In this document: piece by piece, positions 1 through 6,552 of the stretch
Layout of the letters: each line of letters begins with the position of its first letter
How positions within the stretch are numbered: position 1 is the first letter of the stretch
Assembly: GCA_036406475.1 (NCBI GenBank)
Contig: DASXBA010000178.1
Span: 1 to 37,524, forward strand
Reading direction: 5' to 3'
Length of the DNA: 37,524 nucleotides
Source of the DNA: DASXBA01 sp036406475
Lineage (GTDB): Bacteria; Actinomycetota; Thermoleophilia; Solirubrobacterales; Thermoleophilaceae
The notes under the pieces: generated by a model
Seen by the model: only the letters and a program-made list of their open reading frames with translations
What the model was told of the DNA's origin: nothing
Database searches by the model: none
Program-made: the position numbers and the translations under genes

Positions 1-307
1 GAGGCGCGCGAGCATCGGTGAACCCGGTGCCTGCCTACTTCCGAATGTTGCAGTTCGGCCCCGCGGGGCGGGTCACCGTGTTCGAATCGTGACGTTCGAT
101 CAGCCGGCTGCATTTGGCGACCGCAAGGGGCTCCCTGGTCCATGTGCCGCCGACACGCGAGCGGTGACGACTCTTGCCAATAGAAACGGCACCGTCTCAT
201 CATCGGCCCTCCAGCCGGCTCGATACATGGGCTTCGAACAGTGGGGTTGGCCTCCAGCGACCGTACACTCGCCCCTTTTTCGCGCCCGCGGAATGCTTGC
301 CCGCCCA
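1..307. other. Intergenic stretch with no recognisable gene
   Basis: No protein with a recognisable family or credible start is visible on either strand. The open frames crossing this stretch are long only because of high GC, have low-complexity Arg/Pro-rich translations and run through the two tRNA-like sequences downstream. I see no intrinsic terminator, repeat array or strong promoter. Confidence 0.5.
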
Positions 308-395
308 GCGGAGGGGCGGGATTCGAACCCACGAGACAAACGGCCCCCAACGGTTTTCAAGACCGGGCCGTCTCCTGCTCTACGGCTAGCGAAAG
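308..395 (-). tRNA. tRNA-Ser(TGA)-like sequence, 5' acceptor strand lost; possible pseudo-tRNA
   Basis: On the minus strand there is an intact T arm (GTGGG, loop TTCGAAT, CCCGC), an anticodon loop CTTGAAA giving anticodon TGA, a long variable region typical of class II tRNAs (Ser/Leu/Sec), and a D-arm-like segment with a GCCG/CGGC stem and GG in its loop. T8 and A9 are also in the expected place. The 3' acceptor strand reads CCCTCCG, but the seven bases before T8 (CTTTCGC) cannot pair with it. CCA is not encoded. The simplest reading is a tRNA-Ser copy whose 5' end was replaced, so it may be non-functional. The TTGGGGGCCG run after the anticodon stem resembles bacterial tRNA-Sec, but the anticodon is not TCA and the acceptor/D-stem geometry of tRNA-Sec is absent. 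Confidence 0.4.
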
Positions 396-520
396 GACTG
401 CCCCCCAGGGGTGATGACCGGGCCCCGCGAAAACACTGGCGCAATGCAGAGTTTCCACAGGGTGTTGACCCAGGTGTGACCCAGGGCTTGAAGTCGCAAT
501 CCACATTCGCCCCCGAGAAG

Positions 521-548
521 CAGAAAACCCCCGCGTTTGCGGGGGCTT
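521..548 (-). terminator. Intrinsic terminator of the initiator tRNA gene
   Basis: A perfect 7-bp GC hairpin (arms 528-534 and 539-545, four-base loop) is followed on the minus strand by TTTT (524-527). It begins about ten bases after the 3' end of the tRNA-fMet gene, as expected for its rho-independent terminator. Confidence 0.8.
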
Positions 549-555
549 CTTTGAG

Positions 556-629
<74 letters not shown>

Positions 630-689
630 TCGCGGGCTAAAACCCTAGCAACGGGGCTGGGGGCGTCAAGGCCGGGTAGCTTCCGGTCA

Positions 690-1043
690 GTGGCCGAGCT
701 GACCGTCTATGAGAAGCGAACCTGTACGACGTGCAAGAACCTGTTCGTGCTGCTCGAGGAGCGCGGAATCGACTTCGATCGCGTCGATTTCCACGTCGAG
801 CCGCTGTCGCGGGATGAGCTGGCCGAGCTCGTGCGCAAGGCCGGCGTGCCTGCGCGCGAGCTGTTCCGGGAGCGCGAGCCGGTGTTCGAGGAGCTCGGGC
901 TCGGCGAGCGCCAGGTCGGGGACGAGGAGGCCATCGACCTGATGGCCGAGCACCCGCAGCTGCTCCAGCGGCCGGTGGTGGTCCGCGGTGATCGCGCCGT
1001 GCTGGCGCGCCCGATCGAGCGCGTCGAGGAACTGCTCGGCTGA
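690..1043 (+). CDS. ArsC/Spx-family thioredoxin-fold protein (arsenate-reductase-like)
   Basis: A 117-residue protein of the ArsC/Spx/YffB family. The N-terminal strand TVYEKR leads into a CxxC motif (C12-T-T-C15), followed by the helical insertion of the family and a C-terminal RPVVV segment (R94) that matches the conserved RP(I/V)V of ArsC. A CxxC pair is more typical of Spx/MgsR-like and thiol-dependent ArsC relatives than of E. coli ArsC, which has a single catalytic Cys. The role could be arsenate reduction or a redox-switch function; no arsenic-resistance genes are adjacent. The GTG start at 690 gives the normal family length. TAGCTT lies eight bases upstream and no Shine-Dalgarno is seen, so the mRNA may be leaderless. 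The ppx gene follows after 5 bp and is probably co-transcribed. Confidence 0.85.
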   Translation: MAELTVYEKRTCTTCKNLFVLLEERGIDFDRVDFHVEPLSRDELAELVRKAGVPARELFREREPVFEELGLGERQVGDEEAIDLMAEHPQLLQRPVVVRGDRAVLARPIERVEELLG

Positions 1044-1048
1044 GGCGT

Positions 1049-1996
1049 ATGCGGGTCGCCGTCGTCGACCTCGGCACGAACTCCACGCGGCTCCTGGTGG
1101 CGGAAGTAATCGACGGCAAGGTCGAGGAGCTCGCGCGCGAGACGAACGTCACCCGGCTCGGCGAGGGCGTCGACTCGAGCGGCCGGCTCGCGGACGAGGC
1201 GATCGGGCGCGTGGTGAAGGTCTTGAGCGGCTACCGCGAGGAGATCGACAGCCACGGCGCCGAGGACACCGTCGCGGTCGCGACGAGCGCGGTTCGCGAC
1301 GCGGAGAACGGCCCCGAGTTCTCCGAGCTGCTGAAGGAGCGCTTCGCCATCGAGGCCAAGACGATCCCCGGCGAGGAGGAGGCGCGGCTCACCTTCCTCG
1401 GCGCGACCTCGGGCCGGTCCGAGACGGACGAAACGCTCGTGATCGACATCGGCGGCGGCAGCACGGAGTACGTGATCGGCCGGCCGGGCCACGATCCCGA
1501 GTTCCACGTCTCGACGCGGATGGGATCGGTAAGGCACACCGAGCGCCACATCGACGACGACCCGCCCAGCGACGAGCAGCTCATGGCCCTGCGGGCGAGC
1601 GCGCGGAAGATCGTCGAGGCCGAGGTGCCCGCGGAGCTACGGGAGGAGGTGGACCGGGGGATCGCCGTGGCGGGGACGGCCACTTCGCTCGCCGCGATCG
1701 ACCAGGAGCTCGATCCCTACGACCCCGGGCGGGTGCACGGCTACGTGCTCGACACGGCGGCGTGCGAGCGGATGCTCGACGAGCTCGCCGCGATCCCCGT
1801 CGAGGAGCGGCGTCACGTGACCGGCCTCAACCCCGACCGCGCCCCCACGATCGTCGCCGGCGTGGCGATCCTGATCGAGTCGATGGCGGCCTTCGGCCTC
1901 GAGCGGATGCAGGTCAGCGAGGCGGACATCCTCCATGGAGCCGCCCTTGACGCGGCGGGGGACGCGGGAGGACCGCAGTCGGGTGAGGGGGGTTAG
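1049..1996 (+). CDS. ppx: Exopolyphosphatase / guanosine pentaphosphatase (Ppx/GppA family)
   Basis: A 315-residue single-unit Ppx/GppA phosphatase of the ASKHA (actin/Hsp70) fold. Such enzymes release phosphate from inorganic polyphosphate or the 5' phosphate of pppGpp. Visible signatures are the N-terminal phosphate-binding DLGTNSTRLLVAE, the second phosphate loop IDIGGGSTEY near residue 135, and AGTATSLAAI near residue 207. The length matches short actinobacterial Ppx proteins that lack the C-terminal HD domain of E. coli Ppx. The ATG at 1049 follows the ArsC-like gene after 5 bp, with no SD in the gap, which suggests translational coupling. Downstream lies a structured-RNA candidate rather than another gene. 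Confidence 0.93.
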   Translation: MRVAVVDLGTNSTRLLVAEVIDGKVEELARETNVTRLGEGVDSSGRLADEAIGRVVKVLSGYREEIDSHGAEDTVAVATSAVRDAENGPEFSELLKERFAIEAKTIPGEEEARLTFLGATSGRSETDETLVIDIGGGSTEYVIGRPGHDPEFHVSTRMGSVRHTERHIDDDPPSDEQLMALRASARKIVEAEVPAELREEVDRGIAVAGTATSLAAIDQELDPYDPGRVHGYVLDTAACERMLDELAAIPVEERRHVTGLNPDRAPTIVAGVAILIESMAAFGLERMQVSEADILHGAALDAAGDAGGPQSGEGG

Positions 1997-2016
1997 ACGG
2001 ACGTACGAGATTAATT

Positions 2017-2030
2017 CACCCCAAGGGGTG
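2017..2030. repeat. Short perfect inverted repeat after ppx
   Basis: CACCCC and GGGGTG are perfect complements separated by AA. The element lies 20 bp after the ppx stop codon and about 20 bp upstream of a TATAGT box. It has no T-run on either side, so it is not a classical terminator. It could be an operator for the RNA transcribed downstream, or chance in GC-rich DNA. Confidence 0.3.
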
Positions 2031-2051
2031 GCGCGGAAATGAGACGTGCTC

Positions 2052-2057
2052 TATAGT
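2052..2057 (+). promoter_or_regulatory. Candidate -10 box (TATAGT) for the downstream RNA
   Basis: TATAGT matches five of six positions of the sigma-70-type -10 consensus in GC-rich surroundings. It is placed so that transcription would begin near 2063-2065, at the 5' side of the folded region that ends in the terminator at 2219-2250. No convincing TTGACA-like -35 is present 16-18 bp upstream. Confidence 0.45.
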
Positions 2058-2251
2058 GGGCAGCGCTGGGTGGACATGCCGTGCGGCTAAACCCGTCGGT
2101 TTTCACTCGGTACATAGGTTCGGGCGAAGCCGCATCGTATCGGCGCCTCCCGCCGTCCGAACCGCCAGGCCCTTTCATGGCACGTACCCCTGCCCGTCCT
2201 GATGGGGCCGTTATTCGGAACCGCCGGCAAGATGCCGGCGGTTTCGTTTTG
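2058..2251 (+). ncRNA. Candidate stand-alone structured non-coding RNA
   Basis: The 190 bases between ppx and the convergent TPP-enzyme gene contain nested complementarity on the plus strand and end in an intrinsic terminator. GGTTCGGGCG (2118-2127) pairs with CGTCCGAACC-type sequence ending at 2163 and encloses a smaller GCCG/CGGC hairpin. Outside it, CGTGC can pair with GCACG, GGGT with ACCC, and GGGCAG (2058-2063) with CTGCCC, giving one long interrupted stem. The gene beyond the terminator is on the opposite strand, so this is not a leader or riboswitch. No convincing reading frame is present. The long irregular rod with internal loops recalls 6S-like RNAs in general shape only; no Rfam family was recognised by eye. 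Confidence 0.5.
2219..2250 (+). terminator. Strong intrinsic terminator
   Basis: A 10-bp perfect stem (2219-2228 with 2234-2243, AAGAT loop) is followed by TTTCGTTTT on the plus strand. On the minus strand the hairpin is not followed by a T-run, so it mainly serves the plus-strand transcript. Confidence 0.85.
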
Positions 2252-2276
2252 TAAGGGGGAGGCAGTCGGCCGTAGG

Positions 2277-2289
2277 CAGTAGTCGCTAG
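2277..2289. repeat. TAGTCGC-type heptamer repeat at the 3' end of the TPP-enzyme gene
   Basis: CAGTAGTCGCTAG is a one-unit copy of the element found at 8136-8157 and 35034-35099. Its TAG (minus strand, 2286-2288) is the stop codon of the TPP-dependent enzyme, followed directly by CGACTA. Confidence 0.6.
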
Positions 2290-3932
2290 GCCAGATTCGC
2301 TCGGCGGGGATAGACCACGCTTGGGTCCGTCAGGACATTCACAAGCGCCGGCTTCCCGCTCGAGAAGGCGCGCTCCAGGGCGGGGCGCAGCTCGTCCGGC
2401 TTCGAGACCAGCTCGCCGTGGCCGCCCAGCGCCTCGACGACCTTGTCGTAGCGACATTCCGGCTGGAGCTCGGCCGCGACCGAGTAGCCGTAGAGGAACT
2501 CCATCGGGTGCTTCTCGAGCGCCCAGATGCCGTTGTTGCCCATCACCCCGACGACGGGCACGCCGTGGCGGACGAAGGTGTCGAACTCGAGCCCGGAGAA
2601 GCCGAAGGCGCCGTCGCCGAGCAGCAGGCAGACCTGGCTGTCCGGACGGGCCAGCTTGGCCGCCAGCGCATAGCCGGGCCCGGCGCCGAGGCAGCCGTAC
2701 GGCCCGGGATCCATCCAGCAGCCCGGCTGGTAGGTGTTCATCACGCGGCCGGCGTAGGAGACGAAGTCGCCGCCGTCGCCGATCACCACCGCGTCGCGGT
2801 CGAGAAGCTGGTCGAGCTCGTGGTAGACGCGCAGGGGGTGCAGCGGCGCCCGGTCGTCGGTGAGGTCGTCCTGCTCTGCCGCACGCTTCTCGTTCTCGCT
2901 CTCCCGCAGCTCGGCGATCCAGCCGGCCCGGTCGGGACCGCCGGCACCCGCCTCGCGGAGGGCCTCGAGCGTCGCCGCCACACCGCCGATCAGCTCGGCG
3001 GCGGGCTCGCGCGGGTGAGGATTGGCCGGCGGCGCGGAGCCGACGATCACGATCTGCGTGTCGTCACCGAAGGAGCCGCCGAAGCCGAGCCGGAAGTCCA
3101 TCGGCACGCCCACGACCAGCGCCACGTCGGCGCCCTTCAGGGCGGTCCCGCGCGCGCGGGAGAAGAACAGCTCGTGGTCGGCCGGCACGCAGCCGCGCGC
3201 AAGCCCGTTCAAGAAGACCGGGAGCCGGAGCTCGTCGCAGAGCTCTTGGAGCGCGCGCTCGGCGTGCGCCCAGTAGAGGCCGGTGCCCGCCATCACGACC
3301 GGGCGCGAGGCGCCGCGGAGCAGCTCGGCGGCGCGCTCGATCCCCTCCGCCGCCGGCATGCCGGACGGGTCCGGAAGCGAGGCGGGGGTGTCGGCGTCCA
3401 CGTCGGCCTCCATGAAGACCTGGTCGAGCGGGAAGTCGAGGAAGGTCGGACCCGTGGGCGGCGCGACCGCGGCGTGGAGCGCCTCGTCGATCAGCGCGGG
3501 CATGTTCGCGGTGGCATCGGCGGTGCGGGCGAGCTTGGTGACCGGCGCGACGAAAGGCACGTGGTCGATCTCCTGGAGCGAGCCCTGACCCCAGCGCGCG
3601 GCCGGAGCGCGGCCGCCGAGCGCCAGCAGCGGCGACCCGTTCTGGAAGGACGACGCCAGCGCGCTCATGCCGTTGGTCACGCCGGGGCCGGCCGTCAACG
3701 CGCAGACGCCGGGCTCGCGCGTGGCCTTGGCCCAGCCCTCGGCGGCGAAGGCGGCCGCCTGCTCGTGGCGGGTGTCGACGATGTCGATCCCCTCCTCGCG
3801 GCAGCCGTCGTAGATCGAGAAGAGGTGGCCGCCGGAGAGGGTGAATAGCTTGGAGACGCCGTGCGCGCCGAGGCGCTTGGCCACCAGCCGGCCGCCATGG
3901 AGGGCGGTGGCCTTCTCGGTCTCGGTGGACAC
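2286..3932 (-). CDS. Thiamine-diphosphate-dependent enzyme (acetolactate synthase / 2-hydroxyacyl-CoA lyase-like)
   Basis: A 548-residue three-domain ThDP enzyme. The N-terminal Pyr domain carries the cofactor-activating glutamate (E57 in TRHEQAAAF) and a SGGHLFSIYDG segment. A central DHS-like domain follows (about residues 195-325). The C-terminal PP domain carries the Mg/ThDP motif GDGAFGFSGLEFDT...GNNG. The family includes acetolactate synthase large subunits, oxalyl-CoA decarboxylase and 2-hydroxyacyl-CoA lyases, and the substrate cannot be fixed by eye. No small regulatory subunit and no ilvC are adjacent, so branched-chain amino acid synthesis is not the obvious role. The start is a GTG at 3932, divergent from the dehalogenase-like gene with a 25-bp gap. 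The stop codon is contributed by a heptamer repeat shared with two other genes here. Confidence 0.85.
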   Translation of the reverse strand: MSTETEKATALHGGRLVAKRLGAHGVSKLFTLSGGHLFSIYDGCREEGIDIVDTRHEQAAAFAAEGWAKATREPGVCALTAGPGVTNGMSALASSFQNGSPLLALGGRAPAARWGQGSLQEIDHVPFVAPVTKLARTADATANMPALIDEALHAAVAPPTGPTFLDFPLDQVFMEADVDADTPASLPDPSGMPAAEGIERAAELLRGASRPVVMAGTGLYWAHAERALQELCDELRLPVFLNGLARGCVPADHELFFSRARGTALKGADVALVVGVPMDFRLGFGGSFGDDTQIVIVGSAPPANPHPREPAAELIGGVAATLEALREAGAGGPDRAGWIAELRESENEKRAAEQDDLTDDRAPLHPLRVYHELDQLLDRDAVVIGDGGDFVSYAGRVMNTYQPGCWMDPGPYGCLGAGPGYALAAKLARPDSQVCLLLGDGAFGFSGLEFDTFVRHGVPVVGVMGNNGIWALEKHPMEFLYGYSVAAELQPECRYDKVVEALGGHGELVSKPDELRPALERAFSSGKPALVNVLTDPSVVYPRRANLA

Positions 3933-3945
3933 GGGAGCGCAATGC

Positions 3946-3951
3946 TATAAG
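3946..3951 (+). promoter_or_regulatory. -10 box (TATAAG) of a probable leaderless transcript
   Basis: TATAAG ends six bases before the ATG at 3958, so transcription is predicted to start at or next to the A of the start codon. The 25-bp divergent gap contains no Shine-Dalgarno for this gene. Confidence 0.6.
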
Positions 3952-3957
3952 CCGACG

Positions 3958-4842
3958 ATGGAGGAGGGGCTCAGCGGCGACTTCGGCGGCACGTTCGGGT
4001 TCGAGCCGCGCTGGGTCGAGGCAGGGGATCTCAGGCTCCACCACGTCGATGAGGGTCCCCGCGAGGGCGCGACCTTCCTGCTGCTCCACGGAAACCCGAC
4101 CTGGAGCTACATGTACCGCCAGCCGATCGCGGAGCTGACGGCCGCGGGCCACCGCTGCGTCGCTCCCGACCACATGGGTTTCGGCCGCTCGGACAAGCCG
4201 CCCAAGCTCGGCGCCTACACCCTGCAGACCCACATCGACAACCTCGGCGCGCTCATCGACGAGCTCGGCCTCCGCGACGTGGTCCTCGTCGCCCACGACT
4301 GGGGCGGGCCGATCGGCCTCGGAGCGATGCTCGAGCGGCGCGACCGCCTTCGCGCCGCGCTCCTCATGAACACGTGGGCCTGGGAGCTGCCGAGCTTCCT
4401 GCCTCCGTTCCTGCGCGAGTTCCGCACAGAGGGCCTCGGCGAGATCCTCGCGCTCGCCGGCAACCTCTTCGTGGAGGCGATACCGGGCGGGATGGCCACG
4501 CGCGACGTGGACCCCGTGATGATGAGCGCCTACCGCGCGCCCTTCCCCGACTACTGGTCGCGGGTCGGCACCCTCGCCTTCCAGCGAGACATCCCGCTGA
4601 CGGAGCGCGACCGCAGCTCGGCCCTCATGTCGGGCATTCACGAGCAGCTGCCCGAGCTGGACGTGCCGGTTACGCTCGTCTGGGGGATGCGGGACCGCGT
4701 GTTCCAGCCGGTCTTCCTCGAGCAGTGGCGCGAGCTCCTGCCCCATGCGGGCGTGGTCGAGCTCGACGACGCCGGCCACTTCGTGGTCGAGGACCGCCCC
4801 GACGCGGTGGCGGCGGCCGCGAAGGAGCTGCTAGCCCGCTAG
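3958..4842 (+). CDS. Haloalkane-dehalogenase-like alpha/beta hydrolase
   Basis: A 294-residue alpha/beta hydrolase with the haloalkane dehalogenase signature. HGNPTWS supplies the oxyanion-hole/halide-stabilising N46, and HDWGGPIG supplies the nucleophile D114 with the second halide-binding W115. D246 (WGMRDRVF, after beta-7) is the candidate catalytic acid, with H274 in DAGHFVVED. Asp nucleophile plus Trp next to it, and an acid after beta-7, fit dehalogenase subfamily I/III better than epoxide hydrolase. Such enzymes convert haloalkanes to alcohol and halide, although many genomic members have no known natural substrate. The ATG at 3958 is preferred over in-frame upstream codons because those lie inside the divergent TPP-enzyme gene. 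Its last 12 bp overlap the convergent phosphatase gene. Confidence 0.88.
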   Translation: MEEGLSGDFGGTFGFEPRWVEAGDLRLHHVDEGPREGATFLLLHGNPTWSYMYRQPIAELTAAGHRCVAPDHMGFGRSDKPPKLGAYTLQTHIDNLGALIDELGLRDVVLVAHDWGGPIGLGAMLERRDRLRAALLMNTWAWELPSFLPPFLREFRTEGLGEILALAGNLFVEAIPGGMATRDVDPVMMSAYRAPFPDYWSRVGTLAFQRDIPLTERDRSSALMSGIHEQLPELDVPVTLVWGMRDRVFQPVFLEQWRELLPHAGVVELDDAGHFVVEDRPDAVAAAAKELLAR

Positions 4843-6534
4843 GGCCCGCCGGGCCGCGACCTCGATGCTCTCCACGTTGGCCGGCAGCGCCTCGACCGTG
4901 AGGCGGTTGCCGAAGACCACGTGGAGCACCACCTGGTCGAAGCGAGTGGCGAGGAAGGCCGCGTCGTCGAGCGCGTGCTGGGCGTCGTCCTCAGCGACCC
5001 CGCAGGCCTCGAGGAATCGGTGGCCGAGGGGGCCCTCGAGCTCTTCCGCCGAGAGCTCGAGCAGCTCGGTTCGGAAACCGCCCGTGGTGACCCCGGCCGT
5101 CGGGGTGAAGACGACCGCGGCCATGTCGTCGGGGGTCGAGCTCGCCTCCTCGGCCACACGATCTAGGAGCTGGCGCGCCTGGGCTTCGCGGCCCAGCTCG
5201 CCGACGAGGTCGCCGAGACGGCCACGCCCGAGGATGCTCTCCCCCGTTCGGGCCTCGCTGAGGCCGTCGGTATAGAGGCAGGCTACGCAGCCCGGCGAGA
5301 GGGGAACGGTCGTCTGGCGGAGGCCGGTGCGGAGCCCGATGCCGACCGGCGGCGATGAGGCCGCGAGCACCGGCTCGTGGGCCGCCGGGCCGACCACGAT
5401 CGGCGCCGGGTGGCCCGCGCTCGCGTAGGTAAGGGAGCCGGTGGCCGGGTCGTGCACCGCGAGCACGACCGTGGCGAAGTCGCCGGCGAGCTGATCGTCG
5501 ATCACCCGGCCGGCTACCTGAAGCGCCACCCGCGGAGCCAGGCCGGCCTCGAGGTAGGCGCGCAGCGTGTAGCGGAGGAAGGCCGTGCGCTCGATCGCGT
5601 CGCGGCCGTGTCCGGAGACGTCGCCGAGGATGAAGGCGGCCTTGCCGTCGGGGAGCGAGAGCGCGTCGTAAAAGTCGCCGCCCGCGGCGGCGCCCTCCGC
5701 GGGCTGGTAGGCCACGGTGGTGCGCAGCGCCCCGACGACCGGAGGCACCGGCGGCAGCAGCGCGCTCTGGAGCAGGCCGACCTCCTGGAGCAGCTCGCGC
5801 CGCTGCCGGTCGAGGCGGCGGGCGCGCATGGCGGAGAAGAGCGAGCCGGCGCCGAGCAGCACGGTCAGCGCTCCCAGTGCCGCCAGGATCGACTTCACGG
5901 AGTTGGGGACCACCTCGACGATGTCGCGCACGGTGCGCGTGACCGTCGAGTCGCCCCTGTGGGCGCCCTTTTTCGGCGCCGGGCTGCCCCCGCCGGCGGC
6001 GTGCTTCTTGCCGGCGGCGTCAGTCGACGGGGAGCCGGCGGACGGGGCACTGGCGCCGTGGCGGCCCGAGCCGCCCGCGGCTGCCACGCGGGAGGCGCCG
6101 CCGGAGCGGGTGCCCTGCGAGGCCGCGTGGCGGGGGGCGCTCCGCGTCGTGGCCCGGCGGCGGGCCGCGTGCCGGCGAACGGGCTTGGCCGGCTTCGGCT
6201 GGGAGGGCCGACTGGCGGCCGGAGTCTTCGGCGCCGGTGCCGGGGTGGCGGGCGCCGGAGCAGGGTGGGTCGAGCCGGTGGCCGGGGGCTCGTCCGCCTT
6301 ACTGCCCTGCTTGCGGCTCGGGTTGTGCTTGCTCGGCTGGGCCGGGTTGTCGTGTTGCTGCGGCCCCTGCCCCTGCGCGCTTCCCTGGCCCTGCCCGTGA
6401 TTGCCGTGGCTCCCGTTGTTCTTCGCCTGGGTTACCGGGACAGAGGCCACCGCCGCCGCGAGTGCGGCGGCGATTACGGCGGTGGCCCGTGGCACGCGTG
6501 GCCACGGCCGCCTGCCACGGACGGTGGAGTCCAC
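4831..6534 (-). CDS. Membrane-anchored SpoIIE-type PP2C serine phosphatase with low-complexity extracytoplasmic segment
   Basis: A 567-residue protein. A signal-like hydrophobic segment (residues 17-34) is followed by about 170 residues rich in Gly, His, Gln, Pro, Ala and Lys, and then a second membrane helix (about 213-234). A short charged coiled coil (237-258) leads to a SpoIIE/RsbU-type PP2C domain (about 265-478). Metal-binding aspartates are visible in GGDFYDAL (D287), LGDVSGHG (D305), YTDGLSEA (D423) and DDMAAVVF. The last 90 residues form an unrecognised acidic helical domain. RsbU-like phosphatases dephosphorylate STAS anti-anti-sigma factors, but no STAS or RsbW gene is nearby. The low-complexity region is predicted to lie outside the membrane, like a sensor or wall-contacting stalk. 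The GTG start is 18 bp after the cyclase stop, so the two are probably co-transcribed. Confidence 0.88.
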   Translation of the reverse strand: MDSTVRGRRPWPRVPRATAVIAAALAAAVASVPVTQAKNNGSHGNHGQGQGSAQGQGPQQHDNPAQPSKHNPSRKQGSKADEPPATGSTHPAPAPATPAPAPKTPAASRPSQPKPAKPVRRHAARRRATTRSAPRHAASQGTRSGGASRVAAAGGSGRHGASAPSAGSPSTDAAGKKHAAGGGSPAPKKGAHRGDSTVTRTVRDIVEVVPNSVKSILAALGALTVLLGAGSLFSAMRARRLDRQRRELLQEVGLLQSALLPPVPPVVGALRTTVAYQPAEGAAAGGDFYDALSLPDGKAAFILGDVSGHGRDAIERTAFLRYTLRAYLEAGLAPRVALQVAGRVIDDQLAGDFATVVLAVHDPATGSLTYASAGHPAPIVVGPAAHEPVLAASSPPVGIGLRTGLRQTTVPLSPGCVACLYTDGLSEARTGESILGRGRLGDLVGELGREAQARQLLDRVAEEASSTPDDMAAVVFTPTAGVTTGGFRTELLELSAEELEGPLGHRFLEACGVAEDDAQHALDDAAFLATRFDQVVLHVVFGNRLTVEALPANVESIEVAARRALAG

Positions 6535-6552
6535 CTGTGTGTCGTCGGCGTT

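Noticed and set aside
466..485. Tandem copy of TGACCCAGG
   Set aside because: Two nine-base units only, with no flanking structure; probably chance or a local duplication.
450..510. DnaA-box-like TTTCCACA and AATCCACA near the tRNA genes
   Set aside because: Each deviates from TTATCCACA, there is no cluster or AT-rich region, and no dnaA/dnaN nearby.
2067..2086. T-box-like GGGTGGAC in the RNA candidate
   Set aside because: The surrounding T-box core is not present and no aminoacyl-tRNA synthetase or amino acid gene follows on the plus strand.
3064..4779. 571-codon minus-strand frame opposite the dehalogenase-like gene
   Set aside because: It overlaps two genes with intact catalytic motifs and has shadow composition.
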